Source: an uncultured Acetatifactor sp. (GTDB taxonomy: Bacteria; Bacillota; Clostridia; Lachnospirales; Lachnospiraceae). From it: a stretch of DNA of 62,154 nt. The translations under genes were made by a program, and so were the position numbers. Where the stretch lies: contig CAJUAB010000004.1 of the NCBI GenBank assembly GCA_910583845.1, positions 1 through 62,154 of the forward strand, given 5' to 3'. How positions within the stretch are numbered: position 1 is the first letter of the stretch; the number at the start of each line of letters is the position of its first letter. The notes beneath the pieces were generated by a model. The model was not told the origin of the DNA and did no database searches. It saw nothing but the letters and a program-made list of their open reading frames with translations. Of the stretch, positions 24,101 to 32,488 are shown piece by piece.

Positions 24101-25678
24101 TTATTCACTCATTTTTACGATAATCAGATCATCCCGCAGCTGCACATAACCCTCATCCGGATAGCAGGGCATATCTCCCGCGATTGTTCTTGCGTATTCA
24201 ATCCTATCCCAATCTGCCCGTACATATTCCACCCCCAAATGCTCTTTCATCATCCTCACCAGACGATTAGGCTGTTCATTCACACGTCTCCAGCAAGAGA
24301 CACCAACGCTGCAATCAAAAACACTGTATTCGGTGGGTTGGATATCATAGCATGATTCATTCAGTTCTGGATGAAGATTTCCCACAAACACTACCTGATT
24401 TGGCGGCGCGTATCCCAGATTCAATTCTTGAATTTCCCCCACAACATCCTCCATGATCTCCATGTCGATTCTGCATTTGACATCATCCGTATACCAAAGA
24501 CGCAATGTATTGCCCATCTGACGGATCGTACCCCAAAAGAGCACAAACAGCACTGCGTACTTCAATAAGACAATGCCCTTCTCCTTTTGACTCTGGAGCA
24601 GATATACCATATAGAAGCACAGAAATCCCAGTACAAAGGGGTATGCAATCTGTGTTCTCACTGCCGTTGTCCTGCCGCAATATATATGGAGCAGATGTAC
24701 GGACGCAATTGTCACTGACAGAGAGACCGCATATAGACATTTATGGACCAGGGTATACTTCCTGTCACACATTACCTTAAGCAAAGCCACCAGCGCTCCC
24801 AGAGTGGCCAGCCCCATTAACCACGAATACGGAATATCCAGTCCCATATAAGAATATTTGAAATATGTCTTTAACCCCTCCATAATTTTTGCCGTATCCC
24901 ATGTATCCCACACCCTCTGCGATCCCAGATAATCGCTTGTACCAAAAAATTGCCTTGTCAGAATGGCATTTATCATATATGCCGCCCCAAAAACCGCAAC
25001 CTGCCATGCTCCTCTTAATACATAGTCTGTCAGCATTCCCCTGTCCAGCTTTCTCCCTGTGAGAGACAGCAGATACAGCGACGCAACCAGCGCAATAAAT
25101 ACTGCCACCATCGCCTGGTAGGTAGAAAAGGCCCATATCAAGAGTATGGTTTCTCCGATAAAAATCAATAATTTTTGCAGTATTTTTCCCTTATACCAAT
25201 TCTCGCCGCGGAACAGGACATAACTGAAATACACTACAAAAGTCAGAAGCAGCATGGCCCACACAATCTCAACCCATTGAACGGAAAAATAGAACTGATA
25301 TACCCATATGGGTGATGTGGCAAAAACCGCGACAAATGCAATTGCAGACTGCCTGCCTATTCTGTTCCCGGTAATACGCAACAGGCCAATCAGCATATAC
25401 TGCAATATCGAGAACAAAACAATACCGGCTACACCCGCAAAATATGGATTATACCACAGCAGCCCAAATATTCTTTTTGTAAAAACCGCCCCCTGTCTGC
25501 CAATTTCCAGCCAGTTCAATGTACTTTCCCTGAAATACAGCACGTCATCGGTATCATATAAATAATTGAGAGTAAATGCATGCTTGCCGTGCAATACCGT
25601 GTTTATCGCAAAAATAAACAATAGAAGGTTTTTCTCTATAACGATTCCCTTTTTGTGAACACTTCCCTCTGATCGCAT
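24101..25678 (-). CDS. GtrII-like membrane glucosyltransferase
   Basis: A 525-residue protein with about ten membrane segments and an external C-terminal region of ~130 residues. The N-terminal LNYLYDTDDVLYFRESTLNWLEIGRQG resembles the first loop of the glucosyl transferase GtrII family, which adds glucose to cell-surface polymers from an undecaprenyl-phosphate donor; two acidic residues (DTDD) are the expected catalytic site. RBS AAAGGAG precedes the ATG. An exact 26-bp inverted repeat lies just upstream. The LspA-like gene starts 34 bases after the stop, probably in the same transcript. Acceptor unknown. Confidence 0.82.
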   Translation of the reverse strand: MRSEGSVHKKGIVIEKNLLLFIFAINTVLHGKHAFTLNYLYDTDDVLYFRESTLNWLEIGRQGAVFTKRIFGLLWYNPYFAGVAGIVLFSILQYMLIGLLRITGNRIGRQSAIAFVAVFATSPIWVYQFYFSVQWVEIVWAMLLLTFVVYFSYVLFRGENWYKGKILQKLLIFIGETILLIWAFSTYQAMVAVFIALVASLYLLSLTGRKLDRGMLTDYVLRGAWQVAVFGAAYMINAILTRQFFGTSDYLGSQRVWDTWDTAKIMEGLKTYFKYSYMGLDIPYSWLMGLATLGALVALLKVMCDRKYTLVHKCLYAVSLSVTIASVHLLHIYCGRTTAVRTQIAYPFVLGFLCFYMVYLLQSQKEKGIVLLKYAVLFVLFWGTIRQMGNTLRLWYTDDVKCRIDMEIMEDVVGEIQELNLGYAPPNQVVFVGNLHPELNESCYDIQPTEYSVFDCSVGVSCWRRVNEQPNRLVRMMKEHLGVEYVRADWDRIEYARTIAGDMPCYPDEGYVQLRDDLIIVKMSE

Positions 25679-25698
25679 TTCATATTCTCCTTTAACGT

Positions 25699-25730
25699 AA
25701 AATAGCTATCGCTTAGACGATAGCTATTTT
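25699..25730. promoter_or_regulatory. Perfect 13-bp inverted repeat in a divergent promoter region
   Basis: AAAATAGCTATCG (25699-25711), a 6-base loop, CGATAGCTATTTT (25718-25730). Symmetric A and T ends make it look like a bidirectional terminator, but it sits between divergent genes, 21 bases before the GtrII-like start, where a leader attenuator or an operator makes more sense. On the forward side a TATAAT at 25799-25804 may be the -10 of helD. Confidence 0.6.
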
Positions 25731-25847
25731 TGATACGACTACAGTAAGCATCATAGCACATATGAGAAAAAAAGTCTAGTAATAATTTTTATTTCTCTTA
25801 TAATTTATATAGTGACAAGAAAAATGATGAGGAAAGGTGAAAAATCT

Positions 25848-27947
25848 ATGGCAAATCAGGAACAGGAACTGCGGCTGGAACAGCTGCACTTTCAGGAATG
25901 TCTGGACATCATCGGGCGCAATGTGATCAGATATGAACAGGAATATGAGCAGCGTCACGCCCAGGTGCAGGAATTGTACAAGGCGATCAACAGCGGGGAC
26001 GTGGAACTGTATAATCAGCTGATGACCGCCAGCAGTCTGGAGGAACACGCGGCCGCCTCCCTGCGGAAGAACCGGGCGGCACAGGATAAACCCTATTTCG
26101 GACGCATTGATTACACAGAGAGCGCGTCTGATCTGGAACAGCAGGTCTATATTGGTAAAAACGGCGTATTCCGCAATAAGACGGACGTACTGATTGCCGA
26201 CTGGCGGGCCCCCATCTCCAGTGTCTATTACGAAAACGAGCTGGGCAGGGGAGAATACGGTCTGCCGGACGAAAAGCCTATCAACATCGACCTGCATCTG
26301 AAAAGGACCTACAGTGTGGAGAAGGGAAAACTTCTGGGCTACTATGACAGTGATGTGGCTTCCAACGATGAACTCCTGGTACAGTACCTTTCCAAGAATA
26401 AGGACGCGGTGCTGGGAGAGATCATCGCCACCATTCAGAAGGAACAGAACGCCATCATCCGGAAATCCCCCTTTGCCAACCTGATCGTCCAGGGTGTGGC
26501 GGGCAGTGGGAAGACCACGGTGGCCATGCACCGCATCTCCTATCTGCTCTATAACTATAAGCACCGTTTTGAGTCCAACGAATACTGTATCATCGGCAGC
26601 AACGACCTGCTGCTGAACTATATCACCAGCGGGCTTCCCGAGCTGGATGTGCCCAATATCAAACACATGCGCATGGACCAGCTCTTCGCGCGCCTCTGCG
26701 AAAAGGACTGGCTGAAAAAGAACAAGTACCGCGAGCCGGACACCTCACCGGGAACGGATCAGAACGCAGAAGCCTGCTCCACTGCTCCCTGGCGCTGCAC
26801 ACTCTCCTTTATGCAGGAATTGGAATTATACCTGCTGCATCTGCGGGAGTCTCTGGTGGATCTGTCTCCCCTGCAGGATAAGCAGATCGGCACAATCCTG
26901 TCGGAGAGCAACAATACCACACTCTTTCAGGAAAACCCTTCCTTCAGCATCTGTACCCTGCTGTCCACTCTGGATGATCGGGTCAAGACCCGGATCAAAT
27001 TCCTGATGAGCGGGGAAGACAGGGACCGGCTGCAGGCCAAACTCAGGGAATACGCCGGGCACTATAAGGCCAGACGTCCGACCCAAAGCATCTATGATCT
27101 TTACCTGGAGTTCCTGGAGTCATGGTGGAATGCCCATAAAGATACGCCTGGTCTGCCCCTTACCGCCAAGGCCTGGCAGGCCCATCTTGACCGGCTTGCA
27201 CGTCGGGAATATGATGTTTACGATATCGCCGCCCTGTCTCTGATTCACTACCGGGTATACCAGAAAGCGCCCAATGAGGAATTTGGCCTGCTGTTTCTGG
27301 ATGAGGCTCAGGACTTCGGCATCGGTATATACTATGTGCTTCGGACCTTACTGCCAGCCACCTATTTTACAATTATGGGAGATGTATCGCAGAATATACA
27401 TTATGATACCGGATTAAACGACTGGTATGAGCTGCAAAAGCTGTTTTTGAAAAACGAGCGGGACCAATTTCTTTTATTGCAGAAAAGCTATCGAAACACC
27501 ATAGAAATCTCACAATACGCGGGCAGGATTCTGGAAAAGGCCTCCTCGGGCCGTTACAAGATCCAGCCGGTAATCCGCCATGGCGTACCGGTGGAGGAAG
27601 CCAGATTCTGGAGCGACATGGAGATGGCGGAGCACGCCGCCGGCCTCATCCACGATATCCAATCCCGGGGCTACCGCACCACCGCCGTGATCTGTCAAAG
27701 CGAGAAAGAAGCGGAGGGGGCCCGTCAGCTCCTCACCCCTCTGACCCCCCTCACCGACGGGGCCGCCGCCAATTTTTCCACCGGCACCATGGTACTGCCT
27801 GTCCGTCTGGTGAAAGGCCTGGAGTTTGATGCCGTGATCCTCTGGAATCTGGATATGCAGCATGGCCCCGATGACCCCCGGCAGGCCAAACTCCTGTATG
27901 TGGCCGCCACCCGCGCGCTCCACGAGTTACATGTACTGAACTGCTGA
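25848..27947 (+). CDS. helD: HelD-like superfamily 1 helicase (RNA polymerase recycling)
   Basis: A 699-residue UvrD/Rep-type protein with the HelD layout: N-terminal coiled coil (residues ~1-60, ELRLEQLHFQECLDIIGRN), Walker A GVAGSGKTT (~residues 222-230), DEAQDFG motif II, GDVSQNIH motif III, LLQKSYRNTIEIS motif IV, VRLVKGLEFDAVI motif V and YVAATRALHELHV motif VI. HelD removes stalled RNA polymerase from DNA and is linked to rifampicin tolerance in some species. The ATG at 25848 has AGGAAAGGTG upstream; the 12-codon extension is unlikely. It is monocistronic and ends at a strong terminator. Confidence 0.9.
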   Translation: MANQEQELRLEQLHFQECLDIIGRNVIRYEQEYEQRHAQVQELYKAINSGDVELYNQLMTASSLEEHAAASLRKNRAAQDKPYFGRIDYTESASDLEQQVYIGKNGVFRNKTDVLIADWRAPISSVYYENELGRGEYGLPDEKPINIDLHLKRTYSVEKGKLLGYYDSDVASNDELLVQYLSKNKDAVLGEIIATIQKEQNAIIRKSPFANLIVQGVAGSGKTTVAMHRISYLLYNYKHRFESNEYCIIGSNDLLLNYITSGLPELDVPNIKHMRMDQLFARLCEKDWLKKNKYREPDTSPGTDQNAEACSTAPWRCTLSFMQELELYLLHLRESLVDLSPLQDKQIGTILSESNNTTLFQENPSFSICTLLSTLDDRVKTRIKFLMSGEDRDRLQAKLREYAGHYKARRPTQSIYDLYLEFLESWWNAHKDTPGLPLTAKAWQAHLDRLARREYDVYDIAALSLIHYRVYQKAPNEEFGLLFLDEAQDFGIGIYYVLRTLLPATYFTIMGDVSQNIHYDTGLNDWYELQKLFLKNERDQFLLLQKSYRNTIEISQYAGRILEKASSGRYKIQPVIRHGVPVEEARFWSDMEMAEHAAGLIHDIQSRGYRTTAVICQSEKEAEGARQLLTPLTPLTDGAAANFSTGTMVLPVRLVKGLEFDAVILWNLDMQHGPDDPRQAKLLYVAATRALHELHVLNC

Positions 27948-27999
27948 CTTCGCACGGGTAAGCAAAAGATCTGCGTGGCTTACCTCCCTGAAGAAAACA

Positions 28000-28034
28000 G
28001 GGTCTGTCGCACAATACCGCCCTGCGACAGACCC
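28000..28034. terminator. Bidirectional terminator between helD and the LacI gene
   Basis: A perfect 12-bp stem (GGGTCTGTCGCA 28000-28011; TGCGACAGACCC 28023-28034) between convergent genes. On the reverse strand it is followed by TGTTTTC, on the forward by TTGTTC, so both directions are plausible. Confidence 0.75.
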
Positions 28035-28116
28035 TTGTTCAGCAGAATCCGTACTTTGAAACGAAAATATTTCCGTGGTCGGCATACCTGACGCGGGTCT
28101 CTCCAGGGCCCATCCA

Positions 28117-29112
28117 TCACCGGATTATGTCTTCATATTTCAAACGCGCCAGCGTATAGTCCAATACAACTTCCCGGCCATAACCGCCGTGCATCAGAAT
28201 TTCCAGCTCCGATACAGCCTCCTGAGAAATCCTGGCGAAATCCTGGCGCACCGTATTCATCTGCTGTCCCACGTATCCCATCAGCGTCAGCCCGTCAAAT
28301 CCGCATACGGGCCTGAAAATATCCATATCCGTCAGTGCCCGCATGGCGCCTATGGCCATCAGATCCGACGCGCAGACCACCATATCCTGCTCCCGGGCAT
28401 ACTTCATTGTAAGCTCCCGGGCTTTTCTCTCAGAAAACTCCCCGTTTCTCACAATCATCTCCAGATCATAGTCCCCGGCCAGCTTCTCCATGCCTCTGAT
28501 CCGCTCCCCCGTCACATAGCCATTGCTTTTCCCCGCAATATACAACACTTTCTTATAGGGGATGGTATCCATCAACATCGTCTTTTCCGCCACTGCATAC
28601 TGAGCCGCCGCCTGGTCAATCCACACGCAGGAAGTGCTCTCATTGATCAGGGGGACATCCACCAGCACAATCCGGAAAACCTGCCGCTGGACCAGTTCCT
28701 GCAGCACCTGATCCTCCCTGGATATCCCGTATATGATGATGCCGTTGATACTCTGTGAGCGAAAATATCCTATGATCTCTTCCACTCCCATGCCCTCCAG
28801 CATGGAAAAAAATACCGTCACCACATCCAGATCATACTCCCTGGCGCTCTCCAGAGCGCCGGCCAGGTACTGCATACTGATCTCGTCTATGGCCTGGGTA
28901 TTGGTATTCAGATGGATCAGCAGCGCTATCCGCCCCGCCTGTTTGGAGGACAGCGCCGCCGCCACGGCGTTGGGTACAAAACCCAGTTCCTCGATTGCCT
29001 CCTTCACCTTCTGTCTGGTAGATTCACTGATATTGGGATAATGGTTTAACACTTTTGAGACTGTAGATACAGCCACCCCTGCTCTTGAAGCTACATCCCT
29101 GATTGAAGCCAC
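28117..29112 (-). CDS. LacI-family transcriptional regulator
   Basis: A 331-residue LacI member: MASIRDVASRAGVAVSTVSKVLNHYPNISESTRQKV is the helix-turn-helix and hinge helix start, followed by the two-lobe sensor (RIALLIHLNTN; IIIYGISRED; VVCASDLMAIGAMRAL). It lies 67 bases after the acyltransferase-3 gene, probably in one transcript, but no sugar genes are beside it, so its targets lie elsewhere. ATG at 29112 begins the conserved motif. Confidence 0.93.
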   Translation of the reverse strand: MASIRDVASRAGVAVSTVSKVLNHYPNISESTRQKVKEAIEELGFVPNAVAAALSSKQAGRIALLIHLNTNTQAIDEISMQYLAGALESAREYDLDVVTVFFSMLEGMGVEEIIGYFRSQSINGIIIYGISREDQVLQELVQRQVFRIVLVDVPLINESTSCVWIDQAAAQYAVAEKTMLMDTIPYKKVLYIAGKSNGYVTGERIRGMEKLAGDYDLEMIVRNGEFSERKARELTMKYAREQDMVVCASDLMAIGAMRALTDMDIFRPVCGFDGLTLMGYVGQQMNTVRQDFARISQEAVSELEILMHGGYGREVVLDYTLARLKYEDIIR

Positions 29113-29179
29113 AGCAGTTCCTCCTTTATACTTCCTGTAAGATCAGACGATTACGAAATCCTGTCCGGGAGTTCCCAGC

Positions 29180-30283
29180 TTATAACCCGCTGCCCCGTTT
29201 TCGGGCCAGCCGCAGACATCGGCCCGGCAGATTCCCCAGCGCCCGCAGCAGCAGCGAAACTACCGCCGATGTCAGAAGAACGCTCAGGTAGATCCAGATA
29301 TCCAGCCGGACATGCGGTTTGATAAAATAGTACAGCCATCCGTACAGAAAACCGTGCACCAGCCAGATGTAAGTGGATTGATGTCCCCACCATGCCAGAA
29401 AAGTGCCCAGGGGAGGAACATAAGCAAGCAGTGTCAACAGGCCATACACAAACGCAGGCACCAATAAGAAGTCAAACTTCGCATAGGCCGCATCCGTCGC
29501 CAGCAGCACTCGCAGAACTATGACCAGGCACACCAAAGCTGCCGACACGCAGACCGGGAGCCAGCCGCCGACACGCCGCAGCGCTTTATCTGCCCGCTGA
29601 TACAGCGCAAACCGGGCCATCAGATATCCTACCGCGAAGATCATCAAAAAAGAGAGCCGCAGGCCGTTCTTCACCGCCAGAACCAGGTTCCAAAGCGCGG
29701 GCCAGCACAATCGTCCTGCCACAACAACTCCCGCCCCCGCCAGGGCCAGAATCAGGTAAAAGGTTCTCCTGCGCTTTCTCTCCGCCGGCTGATCAAAGCG
29801 TGTCAGCAGCAGATCCAGAAAGGGCAATACCAGCAGCATCTTAGCATACTGTTCCACATACCACCAGGCCCCGTTGTAGGTGGGATTCAGCGCCGTCAGG
29901 TTTCCGGGCAGCTGTGAAGCGTCAAAAGGAAGCCTCAGTATTCCAAACAGGATTCCCATATAGAGGAACATCACCAGCCAGAGCTTGCCATACAGCTTCA
30001 GAATACGCATGAGCATGCAGCGATACGCCGCCGCCATTCTTCCAAAGAAACGCTCTCCCGGCTGCTTTTCCAGCACATAATACAACCCGTATCCGCTGAC
30101 AAAAGCAAATATCCCCACGCAGAGTTTGCAGAACCAGGCAATCCGTGCTGCTTCTTCCGCCTGTATAAACGGAAATATGGAATTATATTCTACCGCAAAC
30201 GAATACAGATGATGATATACCATCATCCAGATGGCGATTCCCTGCAAAATGGCGGATTGTTTTTTTGTAATTCCATTTTCCAT
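29180..30283 (-). CDS. Acyltransferase family 3 membrane protein
   Basis: A 367-residue protein with about ten membrane segments and the start typical of acyltransferase-3 proteins (KKQSAILQGIAIWMMVYHHLYSF; the His in the first segment is the family's catalytic position), plus NGAWWYVEQY, which is also common in the family. These enzymes O-acetylate cell-surface polysaccharides. There is no extra SGNH domain. Single gene followed by a LacI regulator. Confidence 0.87.
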   Translation of the reverse strand: MENGITKKQSAILQGIAIWMMVYHHLYSFAVEYNSIFPFIQAEEAARIAWFCKLCVGIFAFVSGYGLYYVLEKQPGERFFGRMAAAYRCMLMRILKLYGKLWLVMFLYMGILFGILRLPFDASQLPGNLTALNPTYNGAWWYVEQYAKMLLVLPFLDLLLTRFDQPAERKRRRTFYLILALAGAGVVVAGRLCWPALWNLVLAVKNGLRLSFLMIFAVGYLMARFALYQRADKALRRVGGWLPVCVSAALVCLVIVLRVLLATDAAYAKFDFLLVPAFVYGLLTLLAYVPPLGTFLAWWGHQSTYIWLVHGFLYGWLYYFIKPHVRLDIWIYLSVLLTSAVVSLLLRALGNLPGRCLRLARKRGSGL

Positions 30284-30510
30284 TTATCCCGTACCTCCAG
30301 ATTATCCGTGCATCCACATGGTACTCCCGCAGGCATAAGCTCTGTCCGACTCCCGTTTGCCTGCGCTTTAGCCCATGCCCTGTCCACAGGACTTCTGCTC
30401 ATTATATCACATTTAGCATGGCTGTGGAATGTTTTTCTTATTTTCCGGTGGCGGCGGGTTCCTGTGGACAGCACCAGAATCCGCGCCCTGCGGAAATATT
30501 ATTGTCACGA
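30284..30510. other. Non-coding stretch ahead of the acyltransferase gene
   Basis: About 230 bases between the acyltransferase start and the terminator of the chemosensory cluster. No supported gene; the short frames here have no ribosome sites. It should hold the acyltransferase promoter, which I could not place. Confidence 0.5.
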
Positions 30511-30554
30511 ACAGAAATCGGCTGTGTGAATTGCTTCACGCAGCCGATTTCTGT
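30511..30554 (-). terminator. Long terminator hairpin after the chemosensory operon
   Basis: Twenty-base arms (30511-30530 and 30535-30554) with one G/T pair and a 4-base loop, 14 bases after the MCP stop on the reverse strand; followed by a short CTGTTCG. The length of the stem is unusual, but the position fits a terminator. Confidence 0.7.
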
Positions 30555-30568
30555 AGTTATACTCAAAA

Positions 30569-31909
30569 TCAATATTTTCCAAAGCCATCTCCGTCAAGAG
30601 AAATAATCTGCTCATTTACATTGGGGGCCGTGAAAGACCCCAGGCTGGAGGAAGAAGATGAATTCCTGTTTCCAAGGTTGTATATGGATAGCTTCTCCCG
30701 CATCCGGTCCGCCTGATTGGACAGCTCCTCACTGGCGGAAGCACACTCTTCGCTGGTGGCGGAGTTGGTCTGCACCACCTGGGAAACCTGCGTGATCGCC
30801 TGCTTGATCTGCGCGCCGCCGGTTGCCTGATAGTTGCAGGCCTGGGCTATGTTGTTGATCAGCACTTCGCTCTGGTTTACCACTTCCGTGATCAGCTCCA
30901 GAGCCTTGGCCGTCTCATCCGCCATCTGGGAACCCTGGCTGACCTTGCTGATGGAATCCTCAATCAGTCCGGCCGTCTCAGAAGCCGCCGCGGCGCTCTT
31001 GGCCGCCAGACTTCTCACTTCTTCCGCCACCACAGCGAAGCCCTTGCCTGCCTCGCCTGCCCTGGCGGCTTCCACCGCCGCGTTCAGCGCCAGAATGTTG
31101 GTCTGGAAAGCAATATCGTCAATGGTCTTGATAATTTTGGAAATACTCTCTGAGGATCTGTTGATATCCGCCATGGCGGCCATCATATCCTGCATCCTCT
31201 TGTTGCCCTGCTTGACATCCTTGATGGCATGTTCTACCAGTTCCGCCGCCTTGTTGGCCTGTTCCGCGTTCTGCGCGGTTCTCTCAACAACCTCGTCGAT
31301 AGAAGCGGTGATCTCCTGAATCGCGCTTGCCTGCTCTGTGGAGCCCTGTGCCAGGGACTGGCTTGCGCTTGCCATCTGGGAGGAACCGATGGTCACCTGG
31401 TAAGCGGCCTCGCTGATGCTGCTCAACACATGGTTATTGTCCTCTACAAGTTTTTTCAGGGAATGCCCCAACAGATCCTCTGAAGACTTGGGATTTACAG
31501 CCACCGTAAGATTTCCCTTGGAAACCTCCTCGGCAATACCTGCCTGATATTTGATGTTATCTATCACCTTGCGGTACTCATCAATCAGATCTCCAAACTC
31601 GTCGTTATTATGTTTTACCATCTCAACGTTGACTTTGCCCTTGGCGATCTCCTTGGCCGCATCGGAGAGCTGGTCCAGAGACACCTTCATGACCCTGACC
31701 ACCGACATGCCATAGATCACCGTAATGGCAATAGCCACAGCCACAACACAGAGATAAAAGATCACAGCAATTTCATAATACCGATCGGGATTTGTAGCTG
31801 TCAGAATCCCCTTGGTACAGGAAATGGCAAAATAGGTATTGATGATTGTCAATACTACCGGAATCACGAAACCGATAATTAACCTTGTCTTGAATTTCAT
31901 ATTTTTCAT
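30569..31909 (-). CDS. Methyl-accepting chemotaxis protein
   Basis: About 446 residues. Two membrane segments close to the N-terminus (LIIGFVIPVVLTIINTYFA and IAVIFYLCVVAVAIAITVIYG) leave only ~20 residues outside, so there is almost no external sensor. A HAMP domain (VMKVSLDQLSDAAKEIAKGKVNVEM) and a long signalling coiled coil follow, with the hairpin tip IDDIAFQTNILALNAAVEAARAGEAGKGFAVVAEEVR. It probably reads internal or membrane signals. Serine run (NSSSSSSLGSF) near the C-terminus. ATG at 31909 with AGAGGT upstream; last gene of the cluster. Confidence 0.92.
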   Translation of the reverse strand: MKNMKFKTRLIIGFVIPVVLTIINTYFAISCTKGILTATNPDRYYEIAVIFYLCVVAVAIAITVIYGMSVVRVMKVSLDQLSDAAKEIAKGKVNVEMVKHNNDEFGDLIDEYRKVIDNIKYQAGIAEEVSKGNLTVAVNPKSSEDLLGHSLKKLVEDNNHVLSSISEAAYQVTIGSSQMASASQSLAQGSTEQASAIQEITASIDEVVERTAQNAEQANKAAELVEHAIKDVKQGNKRMQDMMAAMADINRSSESISKIIKTIDDIAFQTNILALNAAVEAARAGEAGKGFAVVAEEVRSLAAKSAAAASETAGLIEDSISKVSQGSQMADETAKALELITEVVNQSEVLINNIAQACNYQATGGAQIKQAITQVSQVVQTNSATSEECASASEELSNQADRMREKLSIYNLGNRNSSSSSSLGSFTAPNVNEQIISLDGDGFGKY

Positions 31910-31913
31910 TGAT

Positions 31914-32465
31914 TTATACCTCTCTCTCTTCTGCTTCCACATTGTTTGCCTGTTCCATAGCCGACGCATCCTCATCATTGATCAGCTTCTCGGGGTCCAG
32001 CAAAAGTTTCACCGAATCTCCGACCTTTCCAATGCCGTACACATACTTGTTCTGCGCCTTATCCGACCGGCCAATGCTGGGCGGCGGCAGAATGTTCTCC
32101 TCCCTGATTTCCACCACCTCGGCAATATTTTCGATGATCAGTCCCACTACCGTGGACTGCACACTGGTCACGATAATACAGGTTCTGTCATTGTACTCAA
32201 AAGGTTTCTGTTTGAACCGAAGGCTGATGTCTATGACCGGCAGTATCTTTCCCCGCAGATTGATCAGGCCCTTGATGTATTCTGCCGTCTCAGGAATTGC
32301 CGTTATTGTCTGGTACGGTATTATCTCATTGACGTACTGGATCTTAAGGCCATAATACTCATTGCCTAACCGGAAGGTCATGTATTTGTCCTTCTGCGCG
32401 TCACGCCTGTCATCCTCGCTCTGGTCATAGTCCGTCTGCCTTGTTGCTTCACTGTTTACCTCCAT
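31914..32465 (-). CDS. cheW: Chemotaxis coupling protein CheW
   Basis: A 183-residue CheW-domain protein (KYMTFRLGNEYYGLKIQYVNEIIPYQTITAIPETAEYIKGLINLRGKILPVIDISLRF; VVGLIIENIAEVVEI) flanked by acidic tails. It links the MCP to CheA. Lies 23 bases after cheA and 4 before the MCP start. Confidence 0.95.
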   Translation of the reverse strand: MEVNSEATRQTDYDQSEDDRRDAQKDKYMTFRLGNEYYGLKIQYVNEIIPYQTITAIPETAEYIKGLINLRGKILPVIDISLRFKQKPFEYNDRTCIIVTSVQSTVVGLIIENIAEVVEIREENILPPPSIGRSDKAQNKYVYGIGKVGDSVKLLLDPEKLINDEDASAMEQANNVEAEEREV

Positions 32466-32488
32466 GCGGCCACCTCCCTTTCATGCGT

